DNA of 64,000 nucleotides from Struthio camelus. Taxonomy: Eukaryota; Chordata; Aves; Struthioniformes; Struthionidae. The translations under genes and the position numbers were made by a program. The notes beneath the pieces were generated by a model. It searched no databases. It was not told where the DNA came from and saw only the letters and a program-made list of their open reading frames with translations. The stretch covers positions 206,048,640 through 206,112,639 of the forward strand of contig NC_090942.1 of the NCBI RefSeq assembly GCF_040807025.1. The letters are read 5' to 3'. Positions 12,401 through 27,400 of the stretch are shown here, piece after piece; position 1 is the stretch's first letter; every line of letters begins with the position of its first letter.

Positions 12401-15400
12401 ATCAAACTATAGAAAGGTTTTATTAAAAATAGATTAATCTATATACTTGAAATGGTCTAAGTAACCTTGATCTTGCCTTGGTGTTGGCAGATGGAAGCTC
12501 CTGACTTCCTGAAGTTGCTCCTAACTTTAATTCTCATCACTGATGTAATGTTATACAGTGTCACCCAATGAATTATGCCTCTCCTAAGCAAGAAGGGAAA
12601 GGAGTACTTTTGCATACTGTAGAAATTCCTTAGAAAGTTGAATAAGAAGCAAACAGGTGTGACAATTACAAACAGGAGGAGCAACAGAGCATGGGCAAAA
12701 GTGATGACTATATTTAACCTATAAATTTTTAACTAAATAGGTGTGTAGAAGGAATGGTCAGGAGTAAAAGATGATCACTTTTCTAAATGTGTATAAAGAG
12801 GAAAATAGAATAAACAAATGCAGTTTCTGTATTCAATGCTAGTCCTTTCCTTGCTAGAAAATGCAAAGTATCTTTTTAACTAGTTGGTAAAAACATTATC
12901 CTTTGGTCCTGTGGATATATTTATTGCCAGAATTCTTTATGGCAGAGTACTTCAGGAAGTGATGGACATGGGTTTTCTTAGTTCCCGAGTGATTCAGTAG
13001 AAGGAGTCTCGTAGGATTCAGCAAGAGTATAAGCATGCCCTTACAAAGTAACTAAACTACCTTTCTGATGCCAGTGCCATATTTTATATTGCTGTAGGAG
13101 AAAAAGACATTTTTATTGTACTTTAAATATTTATAAAATTCTGTACTGATGTTCAGTTGCTGTGCAAAGCACATATTTTAGCTAACTATTTTTGCTGTGT
13201 TGTTTTTCTTATGATACACTGGAATATAGCAAGAAGGGTTATTTTATACTTTATGCCCTCAGGCAGTTGAATTCAGCATGTTCCTTACTTTAGACTTGTG
13301 TGCTTACTTGCCAAAGTAAATGTGCATGTAATTAATATGGAAAGATATAAATCTTTACATGTTCTATATTGCCTGAACTGTGATATATATTAATCTCTTG
13401 TGCACCTGAGCATAAGCTGTGCCCCCTTATTTGCTCTTGTGAACAGTTTTGTCTTTCCAGTGCTAATTATTCTTGATATTTTTGCCCACTAAGGATTTGG
13501 AGAAAAAGTGCAATGTAATTGAAAACAAGAAATTGCAATCTGGGAAACATTAGCTAGCATCTGCAGATATTCTAGGCCTTTTAATGGACTTGTATTTCAA
13601 TTGGTATTGCAGGGTAGTAACTGTACGTAATATTCTTTCTTGGTCTTTGGTTTAACGTTCCTTTTCACTTATGCTACGAGAATGGGGTATTAATGAAGAG
13701 GAGAGAGGGAGCAATGTGGCTGCATTGAGTCCAGCTTTTTCTAAATCATCACAGTTGAAATGAATTTTCATGCAGTAATTTATGCCATCTAATGAATAGT
13801 AGTAATTTGTTTTGTGGGTTTCTTGGCGGGTGGGGAAGCACAGAGAAAGTTAAACCGTTCTACTTATTTTCTTTACAATAAGTTTTAATGCTCTTTTTGA
13901 AAACTAAAGTTCCTTTAATTGTAGGAGAAGAGGTAAAGCAATAGGCTCGGGCTGAGAAGGACAGCTTATCGCTTATCTCGTGATTGCTTGTTTTGTTGTA
14001 TTTCAAAGGGAGAGGTCTAGGGGGAAAAAAACAGACGAAAACTTGTCACATCTGTCACCCTGCCCAATAAAGTCCTGTATTAATCACAATACAGTGATGT
14101 ATTTACCGGGCAATATTTCCTAGCTTCAGTTCATTGGCTGTTTTGGGCGTGGGGTCGGTAGTGTTATCTTATCGCTGCAGGAGGCAGCTTGTTCGTGAAG
14201 ACAGATTGAGGGCTCAGGGGTCTGCTTTGGAGGGCTTAAATACTTAGTTAAGGTTTACTGGTTTGGTGAAGCTTCTTAAACTTTTGGTTTGATTCCTATT
14301 ATGTGAGATGACAAAAAGGTGAGGGGAAGTGAGGTCAGTTCCTGGTCCTGTTGCACTGAAAAAAATGGTGCTTTGTTTTCCATTTCTTTCACTTCAGTAT
14401 CTGCTAATACATTTATGAATAGCTCTGTTTGTTTATGCTTGTTGGACTCATCAATTTTCCATTTGCTTTAAGATAGGAAACTTTTAAACCTTTAGATAGG
14501 ATTAGCCTTTTATTTCTATTGTATGTACTTCCAAGAGTTTGTGCTTGACAGTAATGGAAAAAAAAATCAATGGAAAAAGTATAACTGGTGAGTGGTGTCT
14601 TATAGATCTATGGTACCTATGGTCTATGAGACTCATAGAGTACTGGTGATTTCTAGGTTTACAGTGTGGAAATGCTATGGGGAGCAGGTATGATCTTTTA
14701 ATAAGGGTATTTGTTTTAGAAGAGTAGATCTCAAGATCTTAATTTGAGACACTTTCTGAAACATTCTTCCTATCACAAGGTCAGATCTTCTGTGCATTTC
14801 CAAATGAATCTCTGAAGGCATCTCTGGAATCATCCACTGTGTTTGAAAAAAATTGGTTCAGCATCTGCTCTGTAGGCTAGAGAATGATGCTCTTCCATCT
14901 CTTATTTGCAAATGCCAGCTGCCAAGAGTTGGGGAGCGGGGCTGCTCCCGAAAGCAGGTGCGCCAGGAGTGACGGGTGACAGCAAGGCAGGCAGGGGGCA
15001 GCCCCATGGTGCCTGGGCAAGGTGAGCAGAGTCCTGTGATGGTCACCAGGGTCAGCCATAGCTGGATCGCCAGACAAGTCTGCTGTGACGAGGCCGGTCT
15101 AAGGTCGAGTCAGGGTCAGGATCAGCCAGTTAATGGCTGGGCACGAGTGTCCCTGCAACGCAGCTTGGGCAAGAGCCAAGGGTGAGGGCCAGGGCTCGCT
15201 TGCAGCTCCTGGGGCCAGGGGGCCAGGCCCCACTTCTCACAGCTCCTCCTTGCCCAGCCCTGGCCCCAGGTTGCAGTCACGCCGTGCCGGAGCTGGCTGG
15301 CAGCGCTGGCCACCTGAGCGCTGGCAGGGAGAAGAGGCTGCAGAACATGTTGGGAGTATGCAGGGCCCTGACACCAGTGACTAATAGAATTATGAAGAGA

Positions 15401-18400
15401 AATAACACTTCAAGTGCAACACCTATATCCTATGAAGGGGAACTGGTAAATGTGCATTGAGGCCGGATACATTACAGTATTGCATTTGGTTAGCTTCTGT
15501 ATAGTGAAGATGATGGTTATAGCCATGGTTTTCTTTAGGGCAATGTTAATATCTGCCTTGAAGGTCAAGCATGCCTAATTGGAATGTCATTTTTTGATAA
15601 ATTGTGTGATTGGAAGGAACAGAGGAAGGATAATGGCATTTGGAATCACAGAGGCCCAGACATTAACTTCTTGGAAGTGGTAAGCTTGTGAGCTCCTGTT
15701 AAAGTCGCATAGTTTTATGGAACTTCACCGTTAGAAAGTTCAGCATAGTTTCAATTTCCGCTGTAGAAAAGAAAAGATGTGGTATTTGGTCAAACTGAGT
15801 CTGTACTGTTAAGTAAAATGTATATTTCACAGCAGTTTTCTAGACTCCCTCTCTTTTGTATCATGGGAAAATGTCATTCACATTGAACTGCTGAAATACA
15901 GAATGAATATGAATATGGTATAAAACACATCTGAAAGCTTTCAGAAGCTAATTCAAATTATACATACTTTCTTTAAACAGATGTTCAGAAAGGCTTTGGT
16001 GAAGATGTTTGAAGCTAAGGAACTGGACTGTGTCTTCCTAGAAACAAATATGAGTATGAAGAAGCGGTGTCACATGGTATATGAATGCATTCCTCTTCCA
16101 AGAGAAGTAGGAGATATGGCTCCAATTTATTTTAAGGTATATGAAAATGTTTTATCTTAGTCTTTGGCTTTATCATAATATTTTCCTGGAAAACTTTTTA
16201 ATATTCAGGTACTGTTTTTGAAAAAAATAGATCCTTTTTTTTCTCCGTGAATCAATACTCCTTGATCTTGAAAAAGGTCCTGTGAGGTAATTCTGGTTTT
16301 GAAGTAGTCAGTAGAAGAGCTGTATGTCGCTATGCAGTTGTCTTGAGTCCGACTATTGACAAATACTGGAAGAAGAAGGGAGAAGTGTAGTTTCTTGAAG
16401 AGCTGTAAGGATTTGCAATGCTCCTCACTTATGTCCTGCAGCATAAACATAAAACTCCATACATGGGCTTTAGCAAGCATAAAATTAGGAAATAGTGTTA
16501 GCTATTCTAGCAAATCTGTTATGTTGGGAAATAGCTGCCTGCCTCAATAAAGTCAAACCTACCCAACACGCAACTCCTGTAGCACTGGGACAGGCTGCCT
16601 AGGCAGGAATTAACACACTATTGCTTCCTTATTTCATGCTACAGTGTACCACCTAAGCTGCTCTGTTCCATCCCCATTTTGTTTCAGTAGGCCCAAACTC
16701 TACTTGTATCTTGGGTCTCTGATTAACATTAAGCAGCATGATAGATCTGTCTTCAGTAGCTTTTCTATTCTCTTTCCATTGACCCTATAAGGGAAGGCTC
16801 ATTGATTGTTCTGCACAGAACTGAAAAAGTACATACAACTGTTAAGCTTTTTAGAGATTGGATTATGATTTACCTTTTAATGATGTAGGATCTGAAAAAA
16901 AACCAAAAACTTTTGAAGGGTAAACTTGACTATGTGCACACATACGCTCATATTTATAATTAACTTATTTGTTCCTTAAACTCATTTTTGGTTTCTGGAA
17001 ATAAATCATTTTGATTTGTTTTTGATGAAGTGGAACAGTCAGTCTGACAAACAGCAAAGCAATAACTTTCACCACAGTTGAAACTGTCCGCTTGGTTGCT
17101 TTCATTCACTGTTAACTGTGCTTCAAGTGCTAGTAAATCTTGTGTTTTCTGTAAAAGAAAGATGAAATACAAAATTTAATGTAATGTCATTCGCATAAAA
17201 TTTTCATTCAGAAACTTTCACCATTAAAGTACACAGCACATGAAATTTAAAAGCTACCTGCACTATACCTTCTACCTTACAGTATACCTTCTTCCATACT
17301 GTGGGGGATATAGAGGTAGCTTGAGAAGTCTGAACACAATCAGCCTTCTAAGCTGGATTTTCCTCTGAGAGTAGCCCCCTACTCTTTTTTTAAAAACTAA
17401 TGTAGTGCAATGAATTCATAAGGGATTTTGTATAACCGTAATGTTAAAAAAAAAAAAAAAAAAGTGACCTTTTAGTCTCTAATAATTTGAAAGTTTCTTG
17501 TTAGAGATAATTTGTGTCAGGCAAAATTTAGATTTCAGAAAAAAAAAGAGAAACAGAATTGAATTTATTATACAATAGCCTCTATAATTTAAGAGAATTC
17601 TGGAAATAAAGTTGCTTTGTTAAGAATTAATTGGTATTCGCAGTGCAAAGTATTTCTTATAATTCACTTTAGTACACTGAAAAGTTAGTTTGCTCTTTGC
17701 TTGCTGTGTGAAGGACTATTTTCACATTTAGATAAAATGAAAAAACTTTTACAGAAAGCTATAATGGAATCCGATGAAGAGTGGTCCATGAACAAGAAGT
17801 TAATTGATCTTTCTTCAAAAGATGTTCGGAAATCTGTAAGTAATAACATGTATATTGAACACTGAGTTTCTCTGCAAATTCTTGTCATCTTTCTGAGTTA
17901 TTAACTGTTTCAAAGAGAGAAGAGAGGGGAAAAAATTAGATTAGCAGACCAGGAGATGGCATAGACATAATGAGAGTTACGAGTCTGAGTGAACTGCTAA
18001 TAGACATCAGTGAAAAGATTCCCATTTATTTCAGTAACAGATGGGCTGAGCTGCAAGCATTGGTTGAGAACAAAGCTGGCGTTTTGAGGGCATGTACCAG
18101 TGTAATTTTCTTGATTAATTTTAAGAATTAAGATAGATCAAAGGTTTGTAAATTACTTTGCTGGAAAAGCGTTGTGTAGCTTCTGCATTGACCTAGAATA
18201 GTCTTCTGTGTTGCTAAGTTTATGAGGAGATGTCGTCATGTAATCCTTTTTTTTTTTTTTTTTCCTAAAACAAGGGAGCAGTACTCTGTCTCCTGGATAC
18301 TAAACTGAAACATCTTTGTACACAGAGCTGTTAAAAGGACGATATTGAGATTGTTAGGTTTAAGATTGTTCCATCGTGTTAATATTAAAGTAAAATATAT

Positions 18401-21400
18401 GGTATATAGACTTTGTCATGTCTATTTACTACTACATAGCACTATATATTTAATTTATGAAAATTTTTAAATAAATATAACGTGTTTGGAATAAAAATAC
18501 TACTTTAGGAGAGAGAGGAGATACATTTTGATAAGTGAAAAATGATATGTCAAAGAGGGAGAAATTAAATGCAGAGGAGTAAGGAGGTTGGTGACTGTAT
18601 AGAAGGAGGGTTTTTGTATATTGTGATGACTCAAGCTAAATGAACAATGGTGCTGTAAACAAAAAGGCAAACTTTATTCTGCCATGTAAGCAGGAATGTC
18701 GTGTAATGGGAGTCAGTTATGGGTTACCCTCTTCATACTAGTGAGGCCGCGGCTGCAAGATTTCAGGTCCATTTTTTTGGACACTACATTTTAAGATAGG
18801 TACAGAAAAGGAGAGCGTAAATGAGAAATTCATTTAGGGTTTGTGCAGTCTGGGAAGGAAAAGACTGAAAAGGGATATGATTACAATTTTCAGTATACAA
18901 AGGATTGCTTTAAAGAAGATACTACCCAATTGTTCACTAGGGCCTTTAGGTGCAGGCAAGAAAGGATTCAAATAATTTGTAGCAAAGACTTAGGGAAGAG
19001 TTTAAACTTTAAGGTGTACGTAACCAAAAAACAGACTAGGTATGTTCTGGATTTCTTTTACTTATTGGTTTTTCAGATAGAGAAAAAAACACAGTGGTCA
19101 TGGATGAATGAAGTATAATTGATCTCGTCTCATGACAGGATATCAGTGTGTTTGGTTTCTTTAAGATTCTTAGCCATACATTTCTGTGATTGTGTTATAT
19201 ACCCATTTGAAGGCAAACCAGTTTTCAGACTAAGTCAAGATACCCCTTTAAATGGCTGAAGTGCATCTAAGTTTAAATTGTTGCACAGTTCTGTTATTTC
19301 AATATTTTAATTTCTGTCATTGCTTCTCAGTCTTGCGTGTGTATCCATTTTTATTCCTTAGGGTACTCTGCTTCGTTTGTTAGCTTTGCTATTTCTAACT
19401 GAACGCATGCGATGTTTTTTTTTAATACAGATACCTTTCCTCTAGTCAAAAGTTATTGCAGTTCTGTGTTTGTATTCCAACAACGTCATGCTGATGCGCT
19501 TACCATTCATAGCTCATATAATACTATATATTAGCTCATTATGGAAATGTAGATTTGGTGTTTTATTTCCTAACTAAACTCTTAGCATAACTGAGGTAGC
19601 AAAGAAAATTTTCAGTTTTGAGAAATGCTGTACCGTCATCTCTGTTTGAGGGGTTGCCTTGTCAAGAAATTTGTATACAAAGGGACAGGTAATTTCTTAT
19701 AGCTGGAAAAGCTAAGTTAGACCCCAGTGCTGAGGGCACAGCTGTTTTGTTATGTCTGTGAGAAAAGTTACCAACGGGAGTGATAAAACATGAATAGAAT
19801 CTGGGGAGTGGAAGAAAATGGCATTTGAGTGAGTGGCCAGAGACTGTTTGTCAGAGGTCATATTGGCAGTATGCACAGCTGGTCTGAAGTTAGTGGTGGA
19901 GGGAGAACCCAAGAAAACAAGAGGTTAGGACTTAGACTGAGCAAAGACTGTTCTGCTTGAGAAATACAAAGGTGTGGTTAGAGGTAGGGATAAAAGAAAC
20001 GAAAAATGTCAGCAGCATTCAGGAAAAGATTAGAACACAGTTTAGAGGCTGAGCTGAGGGCTGCAAGTCAGAGAGTTGTATTATGAGATGGTGATGTCTG
20101 GCATGAGGAGCAGACATCGTCTAATGGGCTCATTGTATACAAAAAGAGGGAAAGTGGTGTCCAGAGGCAGAACCCTAGCCATTGGGTCTAAGTGGGCAAG
20201 ACCGAAAATCAGAATTAGGAACCAGAACCAGGGCCAAGCCAGGTGAGAAACTGAAGAGATAAGGAAGGGGAACCAACACTATGGCAGACAAAAGGAACAA
20301 GGACCAGGACACCGTAAGAATGGGAACTAAAAGAAGAATTTAGAACATAGCTGCAGTTCTAGATGCCAAATGGACAAAGATAATTTGTGGAGTTGCCTTG
20401 TATAAGGGGGAGGTAGGGCTTTGGCTAGGATGGCTCACTACTCAGTCATTAGTCTCATGGGACTCTATTTATGGCAAGGGATTTATAAGAGTTGTATAAG
20501 ATTGAGTCTCTCTCAGTGTTCAAGCAGAGTGTGACTGGGACTGATAGTTTTACTGTGGGGAATTTTTGTGCCCCTGGCAAATGTCCAAGCTCACCTCCTT
20601 CAGGAAAGGTTACTGAAATACTGTTGCAGATGCTTCTTGGACTGTTCTAAATGCCTAGTTTTGAATTGCCAGCCAGCACTCACCATTATGCAGAAACGCT
20701 TTACTAAAATCACAGTATGTTCCATAGTCCATCACTTGAGACTCCAACCTGACAAGAGATCCTCAGGGAGAACATATTCTGGGAAGAGAATAGAAGGTAG
20801 ATCTTACGGAAATTGCATGGAAAAAATTCCCTCGTTCTTTCTTTTTCAATGAGTTTCCATGGTCAGAATCATTTCCTGTAGGAATCCTGAAGTGAGGATG
20901 ACTTAGCAGTTTGTGAGCACCGTGTTAAGATGGTAAAAATGGCTTAATTTGACACCAAACATCCTGATTGTAGCACCCCAACTTCGGAAACTTACATCAA
21001 CGTCATTGCTAACGCTCCCAGTTTTAAGTAAACTGTCAACCTGACATGCTGTAGCTCAGTTCAAGCAAAGTGTGAAGTTGGGCAAGCATTAAAGAAGGCT
21101 GAATTCTCCTCTCCTGTGTGCGTTAGCGTTACCTCTATGCTGAGGAAAGTCAGTATTTGAAATGCAAGTTATTTCTTGGCCTTTGTGTCACTGGATTAGT
21201 CCTCAGCAGGATACATGGGGAGCGTTTTCTATCCACAAACTTTTCTTTTATTAAATGTTATAAATGAAGGGGGGAAAAACCAGGAATTTCCTCATCTGAA
21301 TTGACAAGGTTTTTATGTGCCGCATGAATTCAAACTCCTACTCAAAAGCAGCCCAGGAGAGACTTATTTGATCTCTATTGATCAGTATATGCTACCACAT

Positions 21401-24400
21401 ACCATGCTACAGCGTGCGGTTTGCCTCATCTTTCACTTTTACAGTACTGCTTTTTAGCTGTCAGACTCTATCATTTGGAGGAAATGTCAGAAGCCGTAAG
21501 CCTTTCTATTTATTTTGCTCATCCTGTCAACCGCAGAAGTTTTCCAAAACCTGAACTTCCCCAAATTCCTGTGAAGGAGAGAAGAATTTTTACATATGCT
21601 GATGAGCCTTAAAAAAAAATATAAGACTAGAAACTGTAATGAGTTTATTTAACATTATAGTTGTGTTCAAACTTAGAGGACCATGTTCACTGCTACATTC
21701 CATAATCACTCCGTTCGAATGGTGACTGCCAATATGACAGCTACACTAACAGATAGGTAAAGAAAAGCAGGCTCATCCCTGTTATGACAGTCAGTTGTGG
21801 CAGTAGTGATTCTGCCCCTAGAGATCTTATTCCTATTCATCTCCCTAATCATCTGGATGCTTTCGTAGGTGATGCGAGTAGAACTTTTTTTGCTAGATCA
21901 TGACAGAGAAATCAAGAACTCAGTAATATGTAGCATCCACAGGGAGTAGGGCTATCTATCTAGATTTCTTTGACAGGAAAACCCCCCAGTAAATATCTTA
22001 CCTTGCGGTGCGTGGAAAGCCCAGGGATCCCTCTCTTGCTTTGTCAGTTGCCAGCCCTGATAGATACTTACGCTTTTTTTTTTTTTTGCTACTAGGACTC
22101 AAGAGGGTCAGGCAGAAAGTAGCCAAAGTTGTCGCTCCTGTTCTGCCTGAGCCATTGTCTTGGAGTTGTTGCTGTTTTCCGTTGGTTTCCCTAAGACTTT
22201 ACCCTTTCTGCTTTAGCTGTTATCTACAGCCAAAAGAAATACACTATTTTTGTCTTATTTAATATTATACATGGATTATGATCTATAAGCAACAAAAATA
22301 TGTTGATCCATAGTATGAACAATTTCATAGACAAACTCAGTGAGCGTATGTGTCGGGTTGAGAGGCTGGGTTCAGAGAAACAATTCCAGTCCCACTTGTT
22401 TAGGTGATTCATTTTTATTGAAAGGTGTAGGTTTGGCTATTAACTTGAGTAATACTTTTGGTACCTTCTTCTGCACATCAGCTTGTATTGAAGGTCATAC
22501 AGATTTTTTTCGTGGTGTACTTTGAATTTTTCAATATCCTTCGGGTTGGCATGGGTTGTTTTTTGTTTTTTAATTCTTTGTCAATGGAAGACTCCCCACC
22601 CATGGAATTTTAGTCTGTTTTAAAAGGAAATCCTTTTCAGCATATGGCAACCTGTTTCCAGTTGGAATTTTCTGTGAAAACCTCAGTAACTGCACTTTGG
22701 CATGAAGGATTATGGTAAGAATCCAGCCACATAATGTAGATTTTTCCCTAAATGGGTTTGCTGAAACGTTTCTACATTTTGCTAAAAATCTGTTACTTGA
22801 ACTGATTGATACATGCTCAGTATTTTTTCCAAAATTCTCCCTGATAAACTTAATATTGTGTTCAGAAGAACTTCTAAACAATGAGGGAGGGAAATAACAA
22901 CCCACAATCAAGTGAGGACATGGTGGATTGGGTTGGCAAGCAAAGGATGCAGGGTGATGTGGACAAGAGACACCTCAAGCATATGCACACAAATAAGGAC
23001 AAACTGGGTATACGCAAGTGCATGGGCCCTGATGGGATGCACCTTGAATGCTGAGGGAGCTGGCAGATGATGTTGTGAGGCCAATTGTGATTGTCCTTGC
23101 AAGGTCATGTCAACTGGGAGAGGTTCCTGAGGACTGGAAGAGAGCCAATGTCGCTCCTATCTTTAAGAAGGGCAAGAAGGAGGATCCAGGAAACTAGAGG
23201 CCAGTCAGCCTCAGCTCGATCCGTGGGAAGGTGATGGAGCAAAACTAATCCTGGATGCCGTTTGCAGACGTGTGGAGGAGAGGAAGGTGATCGGGAGTAG
23301 TCAGCATGGCTTTTTAAAGGGGAAATGATGCTTACCGAAGCTGATAGCCTTCTGTGATGAGATGAGTGGCTTGGTGGACGAGGGGAGAGCTTGTCTGCCT
23401 CGACGTCAGTAAGTCTTTTGTCGGTGCCTCCGCTAGCGTCTTTGTGGACAAGCTGAGGAAGTGCAGGCTGGAGAAGAGTTCAGTGAGGTGGACTGAGAGC
23501 TGCCTAAGCTGCTGGACTCAGGGGGTTGTAATCAGTGGCATGAGGTGTGGCTGGAGGCCACTCGCTTGTGGTGTCCTCTGGGCCTTGATCCTGAGGCCAG
23601 TATTATGTAATATCTTCATTAATGGCCTGCATGGTGAGGCTCATATCACTACAAATTGAGATGTTTTTGTGAATTTATCTATCTCATGTTATTGGGATAG
23701 CATAAGATGCTCATTGAAAACACTCTTTGAACAGACACTTTAAGACTATGTATTCTTTTTGGCAGGGGTCTTTTGTCAAGAGCCTAAATAACTACTGATT
23801 GTGTAATAGAAGTAGACTAAGGAAATTAGGTAATGCTTTTATATAAACACTATAGATAGATTTTTTTTTTTTTAAAGTATCTTTGTCTGAGAGTTGGGGA
23901 AGTTCCTTCTGCGTGTCTTGTGGCCTAGATTGTGATGAAGGCTTTTGACTAGTGATCTTACTGACACATCTTCCTGCAAGAAGGTCTGTTGTAATTGGCG
24001 GGTTTAGTTTTCAGTGGGTGTTTGTTTTCAACTTTCTGGCTGTTACCTTGATTATTGACGTTATATGTCATTTTTGGAGATGCAGTGCTTTAGGAGAACG
24101 TAATTGACAAAGTGTACAATCTAAGAAGGATCCTAGAGTGGTATGTGAACTTTATCTTGCCTGTGTTTATGCAGATGGTGTGCTGAGCAGTGTATTTTGC
24201 TCACCTGGTTTAGGCACGTTTTGTCTATTTCTGCATACCCTGTATATCTGATCAACAGGGCAAAGCAAGCTCTGCACTTAAGTTCTGGCACTACTAGAGT
24301 CAGTGGTTAAATTCCTGTTGGCTTTAGCAGGGCCAGGATTGTCCAATGTGTTAAGTTTTGTAGAACTCAAGGCAAAATCCATGAATCAACAGAGCAGTGG

Positions 24401-27400
24401 AAACATTTTGATGCTTTATTATTGACAACTCTAGTGAAGTTTTAAGGGCTTGCTGAAAAGCCACGTGATTGCTTTTAGCTAAACATAAGCTGCAAGCCTG
24501 CAGAGAAACAAGAGATGTATATTCTCTTGTAGGGGCTATAAAATATGATTCAGGGAAAATAGGGGCAGCATGCAAGACATACACCTCCTTATTTTAAGAT
24601 GTAGAATGTTAGAATGAATACTTACGCTGCATTACGTAATATGAATAAATTTTTACAGGAAAACTTTAAAGTCCACTGAAACCATGTGTGAAATCAGAGA
24701 AAATGCTGACTTAGAATTTTGACATCCTTACTGGGATGGGTTTAGTATTTCCGGGAGTTCTTAGGGTATTTCATTTGTTTTTTTGTTTTCCATGTTTTTG
24801 TTTGAATATAAGAGACAAGTGGGTAAAAGTTGCATGCAACGTAAATTTCTTGTCAGATCTCTTACAAATCTGAACCAATTGTCTTTAAATACAGTGTTGA
24901 CAGAGAATCTTTTTTTATCTGAGTGTCATGAATTTTGAAGGAGAAAATCTTCATTATTAAGAATGTGTTCTTGTCCAAAATACACCCTAAGTAGACAATG
25001 CAAAAATTCCCTTTTCAGTTGGTTTTAGCTTAACCTGTTTTTTCCATGCCTTGCCTGATGATATAGTAGTGGCTTCCTCAGCTTGTTTTGAAAAGGTTAT
25101 GCCCATTGTATCTCTTTCTGCAGCTGAACCAAAAGCCTCACAGAGCTTTGAAGAAAATCTGAGCTCTGCATTTTTGAAGGCTTTCCTGCTGTGAAACTGA
25201 ATGGGCAATCCCTTTTCTTGGGCTCATTTAGAACCATTGTATTTCTCCCACTGCAAGTGCAGTGCATCTCCGGTTCGTCAGAATCTGTATGCTGCTGTTT
25301 ATGCTTACGTTTCTGAGCTGATAGCGTTAAGACTAGGCTGTGTAATTAAATATAGTATAGAAAACAGTATGTTAGTCCAAAGTCCCATTGACTAAGCTTT
25401 GAAAGGTGACATTTTATAGAACAAGGTGCTGTTAAGAGTACATTTTTATTTTCCCTTACTTTCAGACTATATTGCATTGACCAGTATTCATCCCCTTGGA
25501 TAATAGGCTTCCTATAATATGTTTGGAAGAGATTAGAGTATACTTAATCATGCAGCATCGAAGTATTAGGAGTGAGGGTAACTAGAGTAATTTATCTCTT
25601 TTTGATTTTCTGACATTTCTTGAGATGGTTTGTGTCCTTAAAATCCGCTAGGAAATACTCTTGTTTTGCAAGTGAAGCACAGAAATTTGACATTTGCCAT
25701 TAGGCTTCTAATAAGTCATTTGCAAAGCTGGAAAAAGAATTCAGAATTTCTTAGCTCCTAGATCATATTGCACATTTCAGCATGTTGGTTCATAGTCAAT
25801 TACGTTATGGGGATACTTAGCTGTTATAGTTTTCAGTTCGTTATGTCCAGTGTCTGGATTCAACAATATACGACTGTTGGAGACTTGTAGACTATGAAAA
25901 AGAAAAAAAAAAAAACTGGTCAAAGGAGAGAGAATCATCAAATCATCAAAACAGGCAAAGCAAACACAGGATACCCTGATTCAGACCAGATGGTATTGTA
26001 GCCCCTCTGCACTGTTCAAATTGAATCATTTTTGCACTCATCATCATTAATAAAAGTCCTTCTTTGGGAGGAAATGAGTCCTACATCCCTAAATTGCATT
26101 CAACATCTCCAACAATGTTTTGGGAGGGAGGGGTAGAGATGAGGTAACAGTGGTGGCTATGTCATAATTGGGTGGCTCTGCATTTTTAAATGTGTTGTCC
26201 TACCCAACACTATGTTTCAGTGGAGTTCTTCTAGATTTCCTATACAGGTGGTTATCTGAGGGGCCATTGGCATGTTTTTCTTTAGTTAATATTGCTTCTA
26301 TTTGATGAGAAAATATTTCTAGGAAGTGTTATTTCTGTCTATTTCAAGACATTGAGAACAAACAAAACTTCATTTGATTTCCTAATTAAAAAAACTTAAA
26401 TGATACATGCTTCTAACACAATGTGATTTGCTTTTTCTTTCTCCACCAGGAGATATTCTTAGTTTCCTATTTGTTAGTCCCAAAATATTCCATAAAGTAA
26501 ATGTAAGTGCAAGTTAAGATTAAGTCAGGGAGAGCTTATCAGCACACTATATTGCAGAGTCGGTTCATGTTTTTATATTAAACTATGGATGCACGTTGCT
26601 AGTTGCAATACCAGAAATGAGAACACTTGAGTCAGCATTTGGTGGATGTCTGATCCGAAGTGTCAGACTAAACTGAGCTTGGATGTTCAAGTGTGAAATT
26701 TCTCCAATGGGAGGCATGTTCCCTTACTGGAACGGGAATTGTTACCGGCAGAATCACCCAGGAAGGGAAAGAGGAACAAGGAAAATCTCAGGAGTTGCAT
26801 TCTGGTTTTGAAAAACTCATAGTAGTGTAGAGCAAGTTAAGGAATGACATGAATATTCTGTGCCTTACCTTTTTCATAGAATTGAGGTTGTTAGAAGGCT
26901 CTAGGCCATGCTAAAAGACATTTCTTAGCTTTGTAAATAGCTGGGGGCCGTTGTTTTAATTTGTTATAATTTGTTACAAAATATTCAATTTAAATATTTT
27001 ACATTTAATACTTCTTAAATGCCCTAAATATTCTTTTCCTCCTGCTTAAAAGAAAAAGCACTGAAGCAAAAACTAAAAAGTTTCCTAGGAGCTTTCATTA
27101 CTGTTGTGTCTCTGTTCATGTCTTTATGTGCAGAGGTTGCTAAATGTCCCATTTCATTCTTGCTGCTGCTTATGATCCCACTTAGGAGACCCAAGAAAAT
27201 GTTGGCTACCTCTCCCCAGATTACAGCATAAAATTATTATTCTCATGTTAATACAAAGAGTTATTAAATATAAATGTGAAAAATTTGCAAAAGTGGAGTT
27301 TTTTCTTAAATCTCTTTCTAATCCTAGTCTTTATTAGGATTACTAATCTCAACTGTGGAAATATATTTTGGAAATATATTGTGGTGGTCTCTTTTGTAGG

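Larger units (their letters stand above)
11803..15980 (+). other. CWF19L2 intron, 4.2 kb
   Basis: GT-AG intron, phase 0. It holds a 22-base A run at 11865-11886 and an isolated GC-rich block at 14925-15350. Otherwise it is AT-rich without recognised features. Confidence 0.85.

Noticed and set aside
20150-20340. Apparent second copy of the GC-rich block at 14.9-15.35 kb (shared GGTCTAAG and CAGGGCCA-like words)
   Set aside because: Only short words match, with no collinear alignment over more than a few dozen bases.
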